The notes under the pieces: generated by a model
Databases searched by the model: none
What the model was told of the DNA's origin: nothing
The model's input: the letters and a program-made list of their open reading frames with translations, nothing else
Position numbers and translations under genes: made by a program
Shown: piece after piece, positions 1-8,425 of the stretch
Numbering within the stretch: position 1 is the first letter of the stretch
How the letters are laid out: every line of letters begins with the position of its first letter
Source: CAYVOV01 sp964453525
GTDB taxonomy: Bacteria; Chloroflexota; Dehalococcoidia; Dehalococcoidales; UBA2162
DNA: 64,000 bases
Reading direction: 5' to 3'
Assembly (NCBI GenBank): GCA_964453525.1
Contig: CAYVOV010000019.1
Location: 1 to 64,000, forward strand

Positions 1-616
1 GGCATAGAACTAAATATGGAAGTAGTGAATAGACACCTGTATAAAGAGAACTGAGACTAGTGTTGAACAAAAGCTTGTTTTGTGTGATATATAAGGAAAG
101 GGCTGGTTATTCGATCGGTAGAAATACCCAGCTTTGGGAAAAGCGTTGGTAACCTGATAATTATGATCACAGTTAATGACTATTCGTGTCACACTTTCTT
201 ATGAAGAAAGAAAAGCCGATGATTTGCCTATTTAATATAAACAGAAGGTAAAAATCATTGCATTTTCATAGCATTTCCTTATCATTTTGAGGCTAAGGTT
301 TCGAAAAAGACGTCATAGTATGACAGAACCATACTTAACTTACTTTGCACTGTTATCAGTTAAGCATGACAATAATGCGCCATAATGAACTCAATAACGC
401 ATTATAATGACCGTATATCACGATTAACAAATATTTATAATACTATAAAACGAATAAAAATGTCCTTTTAATGCCTTTCTTTTCCTGTTATTGGTGAATC
501 CACTGCAATCTTGATGCTATTACTGTGGAGAAGATTCAGTATTTCAGAAACAAAAAACAAAGTGCGATAACATACTGTATCTTTCTAACAATTTTGAAAC
601 GTCCTTTGTTTCCCAC
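1..616. other. Intergenic, AT-rich, no gene seen
   Basis: No frame in this stretch has recognisable protein character and I see no RNA gene. It is AT-rich and leads into the first copy of a dispersed small-ORF repeat at about 617. It is probably the outer part of the tRNA-associated island that continues to 15.4 kb. Confidence 0.4.
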
Positions 617-731
617 ACAAAGGGCACCTGCTTTACTAGATTCTACTACCTTCCAGCAGCTTTGGGAGGATCTTGGCCTGAGGCTGTTTGAATCTGCACA
701 GGAGCATATGCTTTACACTAGTGTGTTATAA
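617..731 (+). pseudogene. Degraded copy 1 of the small RAPALP/STTFQQLW ORF
   Basis: The DNA encodes RAPALLDSTTFQQLW followed by a diverged tail ending LYTSVL. It is clearly homologous to the intact small ORFs at 6541 and 10343. The other two copies have a strong ribosome binding site and a GTG start directly before the shared part. Here that front end is gone and the reading frame merges with unrelated upstream sequence, so this copy looks decayed. A tRNA T-arm-like sequence follows directly, as in the other copies. Function unknown. Confidence 0.6.
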
Positions 732-780
732 GTTCGAGACCTGTACGGTCTATGTCACATTTTAGCCCACTAAAGCACAT
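721..780 (+). repeat. tRNA-Lys 3'-end-like scar, copy a
   Basis: A T-loop sequence (GTTCGAGACC) with an acceptor-like tail (ACGGTCTA) resembles the end of the tRNA-Lys(UUU) piece at 13589. It is followed by a flank (TGTCACAT, then CCCACTAAAGC) shared with copies near 1984 and 6655. No cloverleaf can be built, so this is a remnant and not a tRNA gene. I read it as an old attachment-site scar. Confidence 0.5.
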
Positions 781-977
781 AAAGGCCCACTGTATATTCT
801 TAGCGATATCCGTCCACTCATGCATATAACTATTCCATTCCATTTTCTATATCAATATCAAGAGACAGATAAACAAAAGAAACAGTCAAAGCACTTGTCC
901 AGGGTAATGGCTTGAAGATGACAATACTCTTAATTATAATTTTGATTATTGCCCCCACATGAAGAATGAAGGATACG

Positions 978-1862
978 ATGACAGATAAGATTAGTCAAAC
1001 AATAAAATTGAAAGATGGTAGAAAGCTTGGCTATGCCGAGTATGGTTATGATGACGGTAAACCAATATTCTATTTTCATGGTAATCCTTCTTCACGGCTT
1101 GAAGGATGGCGCTTAGATGATCCAGCTAAACACAATAAAGCTCATATCATTGCTATTGACCGACCTGGGATGGGTCTTTCGGACTTCAAACCAGGCCGTC
1201 GACTCTTAGATTGGCCAGACGACGTGATCGAATTGGCTGATACCCTTGGAATCAATCTGTTCGCTGTTTTAGGACTTTCTGGTGGTGGACCATATGCAAT
1301 AGCATGTGCTTCTCAAATTCCCCAACGACTAACAGCAGTTGCTCTTGTTAGTAGCCCCTGCCCTTTTGATGTACCAACTGTCACCAAGGATTTGAGTCGA
1401 TTTCAGCGCCTATCGGTATTCCTTGTCCGCAGAGCCCTCTGGATCGTAAGACTGCGACTTAGTATGGTCGCTCGTAGCGCGTATAAAGACCCGGTAGGTT
1501 TCATATCACGGGTAAACGGGAAAATAGCTGATATAGACAAGGAAATAATGGATAGAACTGTAATGAAAAGTCCAGAGGGATTGAATCGGGCTGTTGCCAG
1601 TCTCCAGCAAGCATTTCGCGGGGGAGTTTGGGGTGTAGCGTGGGACTATTCAGTATTGATGAACTCCTGGGATTTCCGACTAGAGGACATATCAATACCA
1701 ATTCAACTCTGGCAGGGTGAGGGCGATAAACAAGTCCCTGTAAGCATGGGGCGATATTTGGCGACTACCATCCCATATTGTCAGGCTAATTTCCTTCCAG
1801 ATGAGGGGCATTATGCATTTTTTAACCACATCCAAGATATCCTGAACTATTTGGTTGTTTGA
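978..1862 (+). CDS. Alpha/beta hydrolase
   Basis: A cytoplasmic alpha/beta hydrolase fold protein of about 294 residues; the substrate cannot be told. Numbering from an upstream in-frame ATG at 966, it has the oxyanion-region HGNPSSR (38-44), DRPG, the nucleophile elbow GLSGGG with Ser105, an acidic residue at about Asp254 (GEGDKQVP) and the catalytic His282 (DEGHY), so the triad looks complete. I prefer the ATG at 978 because AAGGA lies just before it; 966 is possible. It is monocistronic and sits between two tRNA-like scars, which marks it as island cargo. Confidence 0.85.
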   Translation: MTDKISQTIKLKDGRKLGYAEYGYDDGKPIFYFHGNPSSRLEGWRLDDPAKHNKAHIIAIDRPGMGLSDFKPGRRLLDWPDDVIELADTLGINLFAVLGLSGGGPYAIACASQIPQRLTAVALVSSPCPFDVPTVTKDLSRFQRLSVFLVRRALWIVRLRLSMVARSAYKDPVGFISRVNGKIADIDKEIMDRTVMKSPEGLNRAVASLQQAFRGGVWGVAWDYSVLMNSWDFRLEDISIPIQLWQGEGDKQVPVSMGRYLATTIPYCQANFLPDEGHYAFFNHIQDILNYLVV

Positions 1863-1983
1863 GTAACCAACTCTGCAACCTGGATATACGGATTAATAAT
1901 TTTACGAAATTGGATCCAGCCGAGGAGATTCAAACTATCAAATAAAAGCAAAGCTTTGAGAGAAGGTTTTAGTTCTACCTTTT

Positions 1984-2025
1984 ATCCTGCACGGCCTACG
2001 TCACACTTTAACCCACTAAAGCCCA
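1984..2025 (+). repeat. tRNA-Lys 3'-end-like scar, copy b
   Basis: CCTGCACGGCCTA is identical to the end of the tRNA-Lys(UUU) piece at 13589. The flank CGTCACACTTTAACCCACTAA matches the flanks of copies a and d. The 40 bases before it (AAAGCTTTGAG, then TTCTACCTTTTAT) recur near 2901-2930. It is a short decayed repeat between two cargo genes. Confidence 0.5.
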
Positions 2026-2089
2026 ACATAACTCACTATACAATCTAAGGAATGTTTGTCCAGCCATGCGCATAGCTGGGTGATACCGT

Positions 2090-2779
2090 TCAATTGTTCA
2101 AGTTAGTTAAAAACGAGTTCATTGTGAAAGAATTACCATGGCCCGGATATACAGTATCGATGTTGAGATTTTTAAGAGTTCCAATGCTTTTATATGCCGT
2201 CTCTAAATCATCCATAAGGCTATTTATTTTTGGATTATTATTTTTGTCAGTGTTTTGAAATAGGTCTCCACAAATTAGGTTCCCATCTGTAGTTAAAATC
2301 CCTATAGAACCTTTTGAATGACCTGGTATATGGATTACCTTAGCTTGAAATCCATATTCAGTTAAATCAAAACCATCAGTTATTTCTAAATCAGGTTTGA
2401 ATCTTTGCGATTTTCCAAACCCAAATAACGTTTTAACTAACCAACTTTGAAAGAAGTTACCTTTTCCCCGGTTCAGGAACATGTTTCCCTGTTCGACCAT
2501 CTGGGAATCTTCAGGATGCATGGCTATTTTCGTATCATATTTCTTTTTTATATGAGCAGCATTACCGGTATGATCAAAATCTCCGTGGGTCAATACTATT
2601 AGATTAAGGTTCTCAGAGTTACATCCAGCCTGTTCTAGTGCGTTCTCAAGCCCCATACAGTTTTTAGGACTACCTGTATCGACAAGAATAAATCCTGCAT
2701 TGGTTCTAACCAGGTAGCAATTCACACTGCCCATTCTGTAAGGTAATTTAAGCTCAATCGGGATAATTTCCTGCACCAT
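2090..2779 (-). CDS. Metallo-beta-lactamase fold hydrolase
   Basis: A metal-dependent hydrolase of the metallo-beta-lactamase superfamily, about 229 residues, without a signal peptide. The metal motif reads THGDFDHTG instead of the textbook THxHxDH; the Asp at the second His position occurs in a known subgroup. Other landmarks are IPGHSKGS, the metal-bridging CGDLF, and YPGHGN near the end. The ATG at 2779 is chosen over a TTG at 2788. It is a single gene in the island. Substrate unknown; a lactonase or thioesterase role is possible but not shown. Confidence 0.85.
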   Translation of the reverse strand: MVQEIIPIELKLPYRMGSVNCYLVRTNAGFILVDTGSPKNCMGLENALEQAGCNSENLNLIVLTHGDFDHTGNAAHIKKKYDTKIAMHPEDSQMVEQGNMFLNRGKGNFFQSWLVKTLFGFGKSQRFKPDLEITDGFDLTEYGFQAKVIHIPGHSKGSIGILTTDGNLICGDLFQNTDKNNNPKINSLMDDLETAYKSIGTLKNLNIDTVYPGHGNSFTMNSFLTNLNN

Positions 2780-2900
2780 TTTCACCAAAGTATTATAACA
2801 TTGGTATTCAATATTTATCTTGTCGCGTAATTAGGCTTGGATTTCAAAACAAACATCGGGATAAATACATGGTCTTAAAACAAGATTAGATAAAACAAAA

Positions 2901-2940
2901 TGCTTTAGAAAAAGTTCTACCTTTTATACTGCACGGTCTA
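2901..2940 (+). repeat. tRNA-Lys 3'-end-like scar, copy c
   Basis: The stretch GCTTTAGAAAAAGTTCTACC plus TTTTATACTGCACGGTCTA repeats the sequence ending at 1998. It carries the same tRNA-Lys acceptor-like tail, but the CGTCACAC flank is lost. The rest of the gap to the next gene at 3181 shows nothing I can name. Confidence 0.4.
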
Positions 2941-3180
2941 CTTGAACATATAAATACTGAAGGAAACAGTAAAAGTTCTTACTACCGTACGCGACTGCCC
3001 ACCATAGGTAATATCATTATCACAGTTTAGATACGAATAATTCTCTATCGCTACTCTTCAACCGTTTTTCAGCTTCAACCTCTGGTAATTAAATTACCTT
3101 GTCCTCTATTGAAACCCACCGCCCTGACTTTGAACTCAAGTAGGCTGAACGCGATGTCTCCCAAGCCAGACTTAACGTTG

Positions 3181-3495
3181 CTAAAACCCTTGCTCCATCA
3201 TAGCCTGCACAGCATCGGCAAATTCCGTTATCAGAAAGACTAAACCACTTGCTGTGCTTATGAAGACAAGAATAGCTCCCTGCCTCCTTTTTATTATGCT
3301 GATGAAACCAGTTGCAGAGGCAGCCCCTCCTATGGCTGCAATGACGAAACTTAAGATAGCGAAAAGAGTTATATTATTTTGGTGAGCAGCTTGAGTAAGT
3401 ATTGACTCGACTCCAAACCCAAATGCAATAGTAGCTATCGCCAAGCCGAATGACCACCAGCCAAACGCACTCTTGGGCAGAATACTAATCTTCAT
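3181..3495 (-). CDS. Small membrane protein, unknown
   Basis: About 104 residues with three hydrophobic segments, near residues 14-32, 44-65 and 75-92 of the reading, and a short basic loop KRRQ between the second and third. I do not recognise a family. The start at 3495 is chosen because GAGGTG lies 8 bases upstream; two earlier in-frame starts (3501, 3504) sit too close to that site. It lies just upstream of the PD40 propeller gene on the same strand with a 47 bp gap but has its own ribosome site. Confidence 0.6.
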   Translation of the reverse strand: MKISILPKSAFGWWSFGLAIATIAFGFGVESILTQAAHQNNITLFAILSFVIAAIGGAASATGFISIIKRRQGAILVFISTASGLVFLITEFADAVQAMMEQGF

Positions 3496-3542
3496 ATTCA
3501 TCACCTCATATTATAGTAACGTTTCGCTTGCCCGTCCTAAGG

Positions 3543-4664
3543 CTAGTAAGTAGCATCCTCTTCGACGATGGGGTAGTTGCTCAGGCGTTGCTGGTTAGAG
3601 CCATCAGCATCCATTACATATATTCTACGATCCCATCCATCTTGCTTCCGTGCAGACGTGAAAACGATACGGGAGCCATCCGGCGACCAAGAAGCTTCCC
3701 CATCTATGGCAGGGTTATTGGTCAGGCGTCGCTGGTTAGAGCCGTCGGCGTCCATCACGTATATCTCATCTTCTTCCCCGTCACGGTCAGACTGAAAAAC
3801 AATACGGGAGCCATCCGGCGACCAAGAAGGATCCGAGTCACCACCTGGGCTATTGGTCAGGCTTTGCTGGTTGGAGCCGTCGATATCCATCACGTATATC
3901 TCGTCGTTCCCGTCACGGCCAGACGTGAAAGCAATGTGAGAGCCATCTGGCGACCAGGAAGGTTCCCTATCCCCAGCAGAGTTATCGGTCAAGCGTTGCT
4001 TATTAGAGCCGTCGGCATCCATCACATATATCTCACCATTCTTGCCATGGTAGGACGTGAAAGCAATGCAGGAACCATCCGGTGACCAAGAAGGCTGATT
4101 GTCATGCCTAGGGTTATTAGTCAGGCATTGCTGGTTAGAGCCGTCGGCGTCCATCACGTATATCTCATCGTTCCCATCACGGTAAGACGTGAAAGCGATA
4201 CGGGAGCCATCCGGTGACCAGGAAGGTTGACTATCAATGCTAGGGTTATTAGTCAGGCATTGCTGATTGGTGCTGTCGGCATCCATCACGTATATCTCAT
4301 AGTTTCCGCCTCTGTTGGAGGTGAAAGCTATACGGGAGCCGTCCGGTGACCAGGAAGGGTCCCAGTCTTGGTCAGGCTCACCAACAACTACTATAAACCA
4401 GCATATAGCTGTAACTAAAATGCCTAATGAACACATGACAATTCCAGCGACTGTCATACGTTTATTGGGTTTGGATTTTATCAGAACAACAATACCCAGT
4501 ATCAGTCCCGCGACAGCTGCCGAAGAACCAATAGCTAATATTGCTACTAATCCGGATGGCGGCATGGGTAATTTAAAAGGAATCAATATGATGAGCAAGG
4601 GAACCAGAGATATTATCCCCAGAATCAATACTGCAATACCCATTTTTACCACCCCCCGGTTCAT
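3543..4664 (-). CDS. Membrane-anchored PD40/TolB-like beta-propeller protein
   Basis: 373 residues. The N-terminal hundred residues hold about three transmembrane helices (roughly 7-29, 40-62, 70-93). The rest is six tandem PD40/TolB-type blades of 43-45 residues, each with SWSPDGS(R)IxF, then EIYVMDADGSN and QxLTNNP. Such blades form a beta-propeller, here a six-blade set probably outside the membrane and likely a binding scaffold. No enzyme domain is attached. The repeats are very alike at DNA level, which suggests recent unit duplication. Two in-frame ATGs (4664, 4643) are possible starts. Confidence 0.8.
   Translation of the reverse strand: MNRGVVKMGIAVLILGIISLVPLLIILIPFKLPMPPSGLVAILAIGSSAAVAGLILGIVVLIKSKPNKRMTVAGIVMCSLGILVTAICWFIVVVGEPDQDWDPSWSPDGSRIAFTSNRGGNYEIYVMDADSTNQQCLTNNPSIDSQPSWSPDGSRIAFTSYRDGNDEIYVMDADGSNQQCLTNNPRHDNQPSWSPDGSCIAFTSYHGKNGEIYVMDADGSNKQRLTDNSAGDREPSWSPDGSHIAFTSGRDGNDEIYVMDIDGSNQQSLTNSPGGDSDPSWSPDGSRIVFQSDRDGEEDEIYVMDADGSNQRRLTNNPAIDGEASWSPDGSRIVFTSARKQDGWDRRIYVMDADGSNQQRLSNYPIVEEDATY
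3560..4361 (-). repeat. Six tandem ~130 bp units encoding propeller blades
   Basis: The coding DNA of the PD40 gene is six near-copies of a 129-135 bp unit, each carrying a version of GGAGCCATCCGG on the plus strand. The high similarity makes this prone to copy-number change and to assembly collapse. Confidence 0.8.
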
Positions 4665-4961
4665 TTTTCTGGGTTTAAGGCTTCTATTGTTTGGTCGTTA
4701 CTTGAACTACAGGCTTTACTATAATGTCACCCGATCTGGCTATAGTCACCATTTCATAATTATATAACGAAAACTATGTTAAAATGTAAGCTAAACAAGC
4801 GGTAAAAACTGTAATTGATAAGGATTAGCGGATATCGTGTTTATTCAGGGGGATAGTTAACCAAGAGGGCTCACTATACATTCTTGGGGATGTTTGTGTT
4901 TCTATCGTAGCATTTGCCTGTAGTAGAGATTGCTTCTCTTTTAAGCTGCTGACCAAACAGT
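4665..4961. other. Intergenic, no gene seen
   Basis: About 300 bases between two minus-strand genes. It includes GGCTCACTATACATTCTTGG, a short match to the region after scar b at 2030-2055, so it may be another worn copy of the same island repeat. Nothing else is supported. Confidence 0.35.
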
Positions 4962-6254
4962 TCAGTATTCAATCATTACCCCTCTATCCTCTAAGGTTTT
5001 AATATATTCCATGTCTTTTGAGCCTTCCCTCAGATCCAGATTATTGTTTTCAAGGCATACCCAGTCCCAGTCTCCTTCACCCAGTCCACTGTTTTCTACC
5101 AGTGGAGCAATATCACTTATCTGGTTCCCTTTGAGACTGACCTGACTGAGATTGGTTAGAGAGGAAAGGCAAGAGATATCACTTATCTGGTTACTGTCAA
5201 GAAAAAGCCAGTCAAGGTTGGTGAGGGAGATAAGAGAGGAGATATCACTTATCTGATTACTGCCAAGAAAAAGTTCAGTAAGATTGCTAAGGGAGGCAAG
5301 GGGGGAGATGTCGCTTACCATATTACTATTAAGGTCGAGAACAGTAAGGTTAATGAGAGAGGAAAGCGGGGAGATGTCACTTATCTGATTATCACCTAAA
5401 CCGAGTCCACCCAGATTAACAAGAGATGCCAGAGGTCTAATATCACTGATATGAGCTCCACTAAAATCGAGATTATAGAGATTGGTTAGAGAGGAGAGGG
5501 GAGAAATGTCACTTATCTGATTCCCGCTTAGACCGATTGAAGTTAGACTAGTAAGAGAGGAAAGTGGTGTAATATCACTTATTTGATTCCCGCTTAGACT
5601 GACCCGATTGAGATTGGTTAGAGAGGAGAGTGGAGAGATATCACTTATCTGGTTTCCAGTTAGACTGAGCATAGTCAAACTGGTAAGAGAAGATAGAGTA
5701 GAGATGTCGCTTATCTGGTTTTTCCAAATATTAAGTTCAGTTAGATTAACGAGTGAAGAAAGCGGGGAGATGTCAGTTACTGTGTTTCTATTGAGGTCGA
5801 GCACAGTCAGGTTAGTGAGGGATGAAAGTGGGGAGATGTCGCTTATCTGATTTCCTCCAACGGCAAGTAAATCTAATTCAGTTAGAGAGGAAAGGGGAGT
5901 GATATCACCTATTTGATTATTAGATAAGTAGAGTGATGTAAGGTTAGTCAGAGAGGAAAGGGGAGAGACATCGCTTATCTGATTGCCACTAATGCTGAGT
6001 TCAGTCAGGTTAGTGCAGTAATCCAGGCATGAAAGGTTAGTAATACCTTCATCGCTACAAATGCTCAGCGTAGTAAGGTCAGCCAGTTCCTCAACTGTTA
6101 ATACCTCGTCCTCTGATTTGCCCAGAGCTTCCCTTATAGCCGCCTCCAGGCTAACATCAGGAAAGGTAACAGTTTTCGGTCCACCACAACCAATAAGCAT
6201 TACCTCCAAAAGAGCAAGAGTAATAACAGTAGTGAATAATCTGGATTGTCTCAT
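4962..6254 (-). CDS. Internalin-like leucine-rich-repeat lipoprotein
   Basis: About 430 residues. A lipoprotein signal ends in LIGC (Cys23 from the chosen start). A cap region with FPDVSLEAAIREALG follows, as in other bacterial LRR proteins, then about fifteen 22-residue repeats of the SDS22/internalin type, each with a form of LTxLxLSGNQISDISPLSSL. It should be an outward-facing binding protein. The ATG at 6254 is chosen over a GTG at 6263 because AGAGGGTG sits seven bases ahead. Ligand unknown. The repeats are highly uniform, like the PD40 gene next door. Confidence 0.9.
   Translation of the reverse strand: MRQSRLFTTVITLALLEVMLIGCGGPKTVTFPDVSLEAAIREALGKSEDEVLTVEELADLTTLSICSDEGITNLSCLDYCTNLTELSISGNQISDVSPLSSLTNLTSLYLSNNQIGDITPLSSLTELDLLAVGGNQISDISPLSSLTNLTVLDLNRNTVTDISPLSSLVNLTELNIWKNQISDISTLSSLTSLTMLSLTGNQISDISPLSSLTNLNRVSLSGNQISDITPLSSLTSLTSIGLSGNQISDISPLSSLTNLYNLDFSGAHISDIRPLASLVNLGGLGLGDNQISDISPLSSLINLTVLDLNSNMVSDISPLASLSNLTELFLGSNQISDISSLISLTNLDWLFLDSNQISDISCLSSLTNLSQVSLKGNQISDIAPLVENSGLGEGDWDWVCLENNNLDLREGSKDMEYIKTLEDRGVMIEY
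5090..6010 (-). repeat. Tandem 66 bp units encoding LRRs
   Basis: The DNA repeats with a 66 bp period (ATATCACTTATCTGATT and variants about every 66 bases on the plus strand), matching the 22-residue protein repeat. Similarity is high enough for unequal recombination. Confidence 0.8.
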
Positions 6255-6371
6255 TACCAGCACCCTCTGTTCATTACTATCATTTTGCCTAACCTAATTT
6301 GTTATAAGGTCAGTTCATATGTTGGAATTTGAGTTTAGTCTTCTAATAAGAAGTTGTCAATGCACGATAGA

Positions 6372-6393
6372 AAGGGGGAGTATAGACACTCCC
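6372..6393. terminator. Short GC hairpin
   Basis: GGGGGAGT and ACTCCCCC form an 8 bp stem with a 6-base loop. On the minus strand it is followed by CTTTCT, so it could end transcripts from the 6824-8113 gene, but the T-run is poor. Confidence 0.35.
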
Positions 6394-6540
6394 CCTAATC
6401 GTTACTTAAATATTATTCGCTACCAGTGCACAAGCATCGGGATGTCCGCGTGGACTTACCACTCTATTCATAGTATTTGACTTTCTCCTCTTGTGCGATG
6501 AAAATGATGAGGAAAATACTGCTTAAAAAGGAGGTAAAAT

Positions 6541-6663
6541 GTGAAAAAACAAAGGGCACCTGCTTTACCAGATTCTACTACCTTCCAGCAGCTTTGGGAC
6601 ACCCTTGGCTCGAGGCTGATTGAACCCGCACAGGGGAACCTGCTTTACACCAGAGTGTCATAG
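6541..6663 (+). CDS. Small conserved ORF, copy 2 (40 aa)
   Basis: A 40-residue product starting at GTG with an excellent site (AAGGAGG, six-base spacer). It contains RAPALP, STTFQQLW and a tail LLYTRVS. The same protein is encoded at 10343, also with GTG and AAGGAGG, and in decayed form at 617. Conservation of start, ribosome site and reading frame between copies argues that it is, or was, translated. Its end abuts a tRNA T-arm-like scar. I do not know the family; it may be an N-terminal piece of an element protein. Confidence 0.55.
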   Translation: MKKQRAPALPDSTTFQQLWDTLGSRLIEPAQGNLLYTRVS

Positions 6664-6710
6664 GTTCGAGATCTACACGGTCTACGTCACACTTTTGACC
6701 ACTAAAGCCC
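6655..6710 (+). repeat. tRNA-Lys 3'-end-like scar, copy d
   Basis: GTGTC, then AGGTTCGAGATCT and ACACGGTCTA follow the layout of the variable loop, T-arm and acceptor of the tRNA-Lys(UUU) piece at 13589 with a few changes. The downstream flank CGTCACAC, then CACTAAAGCCCA matches copies a and b. It overlaps the end of the small ORF. Confidence 0.55.
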
Positions 6711-6823
6711 ATTAGATACCATGTGAGAGACGGAATCTGGAACTCCTCGGCATTCCAAAGACTGGCTATGAGGAGTCTTTTCAATAACTTTCCCGTGACT
6801 TCCTTAGAGCAGCAATCTGTCTA

Positions 6824-8113
6824 TTAAGGTATTGTGATTACAAAATTTAAACCACGCCGTTCAGCATGTTCTTTGATCGTATCCACAATCTGCTCAGGCG
6901 GTAATTGTAGGTTTATGTTAGTTTGTTCCGCTGGTTCGGGTAATATAATAAACTCATCTTCACGCCAGGAGACATGCTCATTCTGAAGAATTTGGCTGAG
7001 AACATCTTTAATTGCATCTACACTTACAACATGGACTTTTACCCACCCAGATTCAGAAATATAATCCCCTTGTGAAGTAATTTCTTCCAGTGTTTTATTT
7101 CGATTAGTACCAGTGATTATAGTAAAGTGCCACTGGTTATTTTCTGACCACGAATATAACTCGTATCCCTTCATAGAATGTGGGAGCTTATCTATTGAAG
7201 TTATTAATAGCTCGTTGATTAGCTTACCAGCCGATTCCAGCGATTTGATTACTTCGGCATTGTTCCGGGGGTCTTCACCCTTATAAAAAGATGGGGAAGG
7301 ATAACCTAGCTCAAGGGTTATAACTCTGGTTTCCTGAGTGCTGAGCGGTATCCAGATGGTAACGCCATAAAATGACATGGAAGAGATCGGCGTCCAGAAG
7401 GCTCCCCAATAGATGGGTTTTCTATCGACGCATACCATGAAGGACTCGCCCTGGACTGGAACTTCCAGCCTGGCAATACGATTAAACGCATTTTCAGTGA
7501 GCTTAATCTCATGTGTTTGAGCATCGTAGGTAATGACATCCATTATTGAGATGATTGGTTGGTCTGCGATCTCAACGTGGCTCAAAGCTTCCATTTCTGA
7601 AGGAGGAACATCTTCTTTGGTTAAAAATATGGCAAATCCTTCTTTTTCTGATGTCACTGATGCCGGCGGAGACCAAGGAAGGATTATAGTTTCTATTGGT
7701 GTAATCTGTTGGTCATACCCTCCGAGATGACCGTATTTCTCACCATATTCAAATTTGCCAGTTATCTTGACTCTGCCGAATCGTTCTAAAGGCCCCATTT
7801 GCTGTTGCTGGTTAAGCTTATCGTGTACTTCTTTGGATATTCCTCCGGACATCCATATCATTCTTCCCTTTGGTACAAAATGCCCCTCGGCATACCCTGA
7901 AAGCTCGAGTCTCTCACTCAGAACGATTGTTTCCCATCCCTGGTAGAAATACCCCTCAATTTCTACATTCCTTCCACTATATTGTTCAGGGGATATAAAC
8001 AATTGTTCAAATGTAACCTCTTGTACTGCCACCGCCTGTTGGTCGCTGCAGCCAATCACAGAACCCGCTAGTGTTAACAGCAATACTGCGATTAATGAAA
8101 CGCACCCAGTCAT
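6824..8113 (-). CDS. Lipoprotein of unknown function with OB-like segment
   Basis: 429 residues with a lipoprotein signal ending VIGC (Cys22). Residues about 30-140 (YSGRNVEIEGYFYQGW, then GRVKITGKFEYG) look like an OB-fold-type beta domain seen in envelope lipoproteins. The middle part (ESFMVCVDRKPIYWGAFWTP) and the C-terminal part, which ends in a short alpha/beta segment, I cannot assign. The ATG is supported by GAGGA seven bases upstream. It is one of three lipoprotein genes on this strand in the island. Surface or periplasmic location is the only safe claim. Confidence 0.65.
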   Translation of the reverse strand: MTGCVSLIAVLLLTLAGSVIGCSDQQAVAVQEVTFEQLFISPEQYSGRNVEIEGYFYQGWETIVLSERLELSGYAEGHFVPKGRMIWMSGGISKEVHDKLNQQQQMGPLERFGRVKITGKFEYGEKYGHLGGYDQQITPIETIILPWSPPASVTSEKEGFAIFLTKEDVPPSEMEALSHVEIADQPIISIMDVITYDAQTHEIKLTENAFNRIARLEVPVQGESFMVCVDRKPIYWGAFWTPISSMSFYGVTIWIPLSTQETRVITLELGYPSPSFYKGEDPRNNAEVIKSLESAGKLINELLITSIDKLPHSMKGYELYSWSENNQWHFTIITGTNRNKTLEEITSQGDYISESGWVKVHVVSVDAIKDVLSQILQNEHVSWREDEFIILPEPAEQTNINLQLPPEQIVDTIKEHAERRGLNFVITIP

Positions 8114-8165
8114 ATATGTGATTCCTCGTTTACTGAGTCAAACTAACTATTTATGGTATGTATTA

Positions 8166-8354
8166 TTAAGGTCCAATTGATCTGGATACAGGAGTAATCA
8201 ATAGAATAGCAACCCACATGATGACCCCGGCAGCAATAGCAGCTGCACTAATTGCCTTAGCTCTGGCACTTTCACTCTTACGGTATCCTACGATACCACC
8301 AACAATGCAAGCTGCCCCAAGTACTCCCAGTATAATTAATATAAGAGATTCCAT
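8166..8354 (-). CDS. Small two-helix membrane protein
   Basis: 62 residues with hydrophobic helices near residues 3-23 and 34-55 and a basic loop (YRKSESARAK) between them. It lies 52 bp upstream of the lipoprotein gene on the same strand, so the two may be co-transcribed. No family recognised. Confidence 0.5.
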   Translation of the reverse strand: MESLILIILGVLGAACIVGGIVGYRKSESARAKAISAAAIAAGVIMWVAILLITPVSRSIGP

Positions 8355-8425
8355 CGATTTTACCTGTCTCCATTACTACAACATTGTTTTATATTCAGCA
8401 CGTTTTACGGGCGTCGGGTAAAGAA

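Noticed and set aside
3528..4085. Plus-strand frames across the PD40 gene
   Set aside because: They are mirror frames of the tandem blade units; the minus-strand frame has the true repeat motifs and a membrane start.
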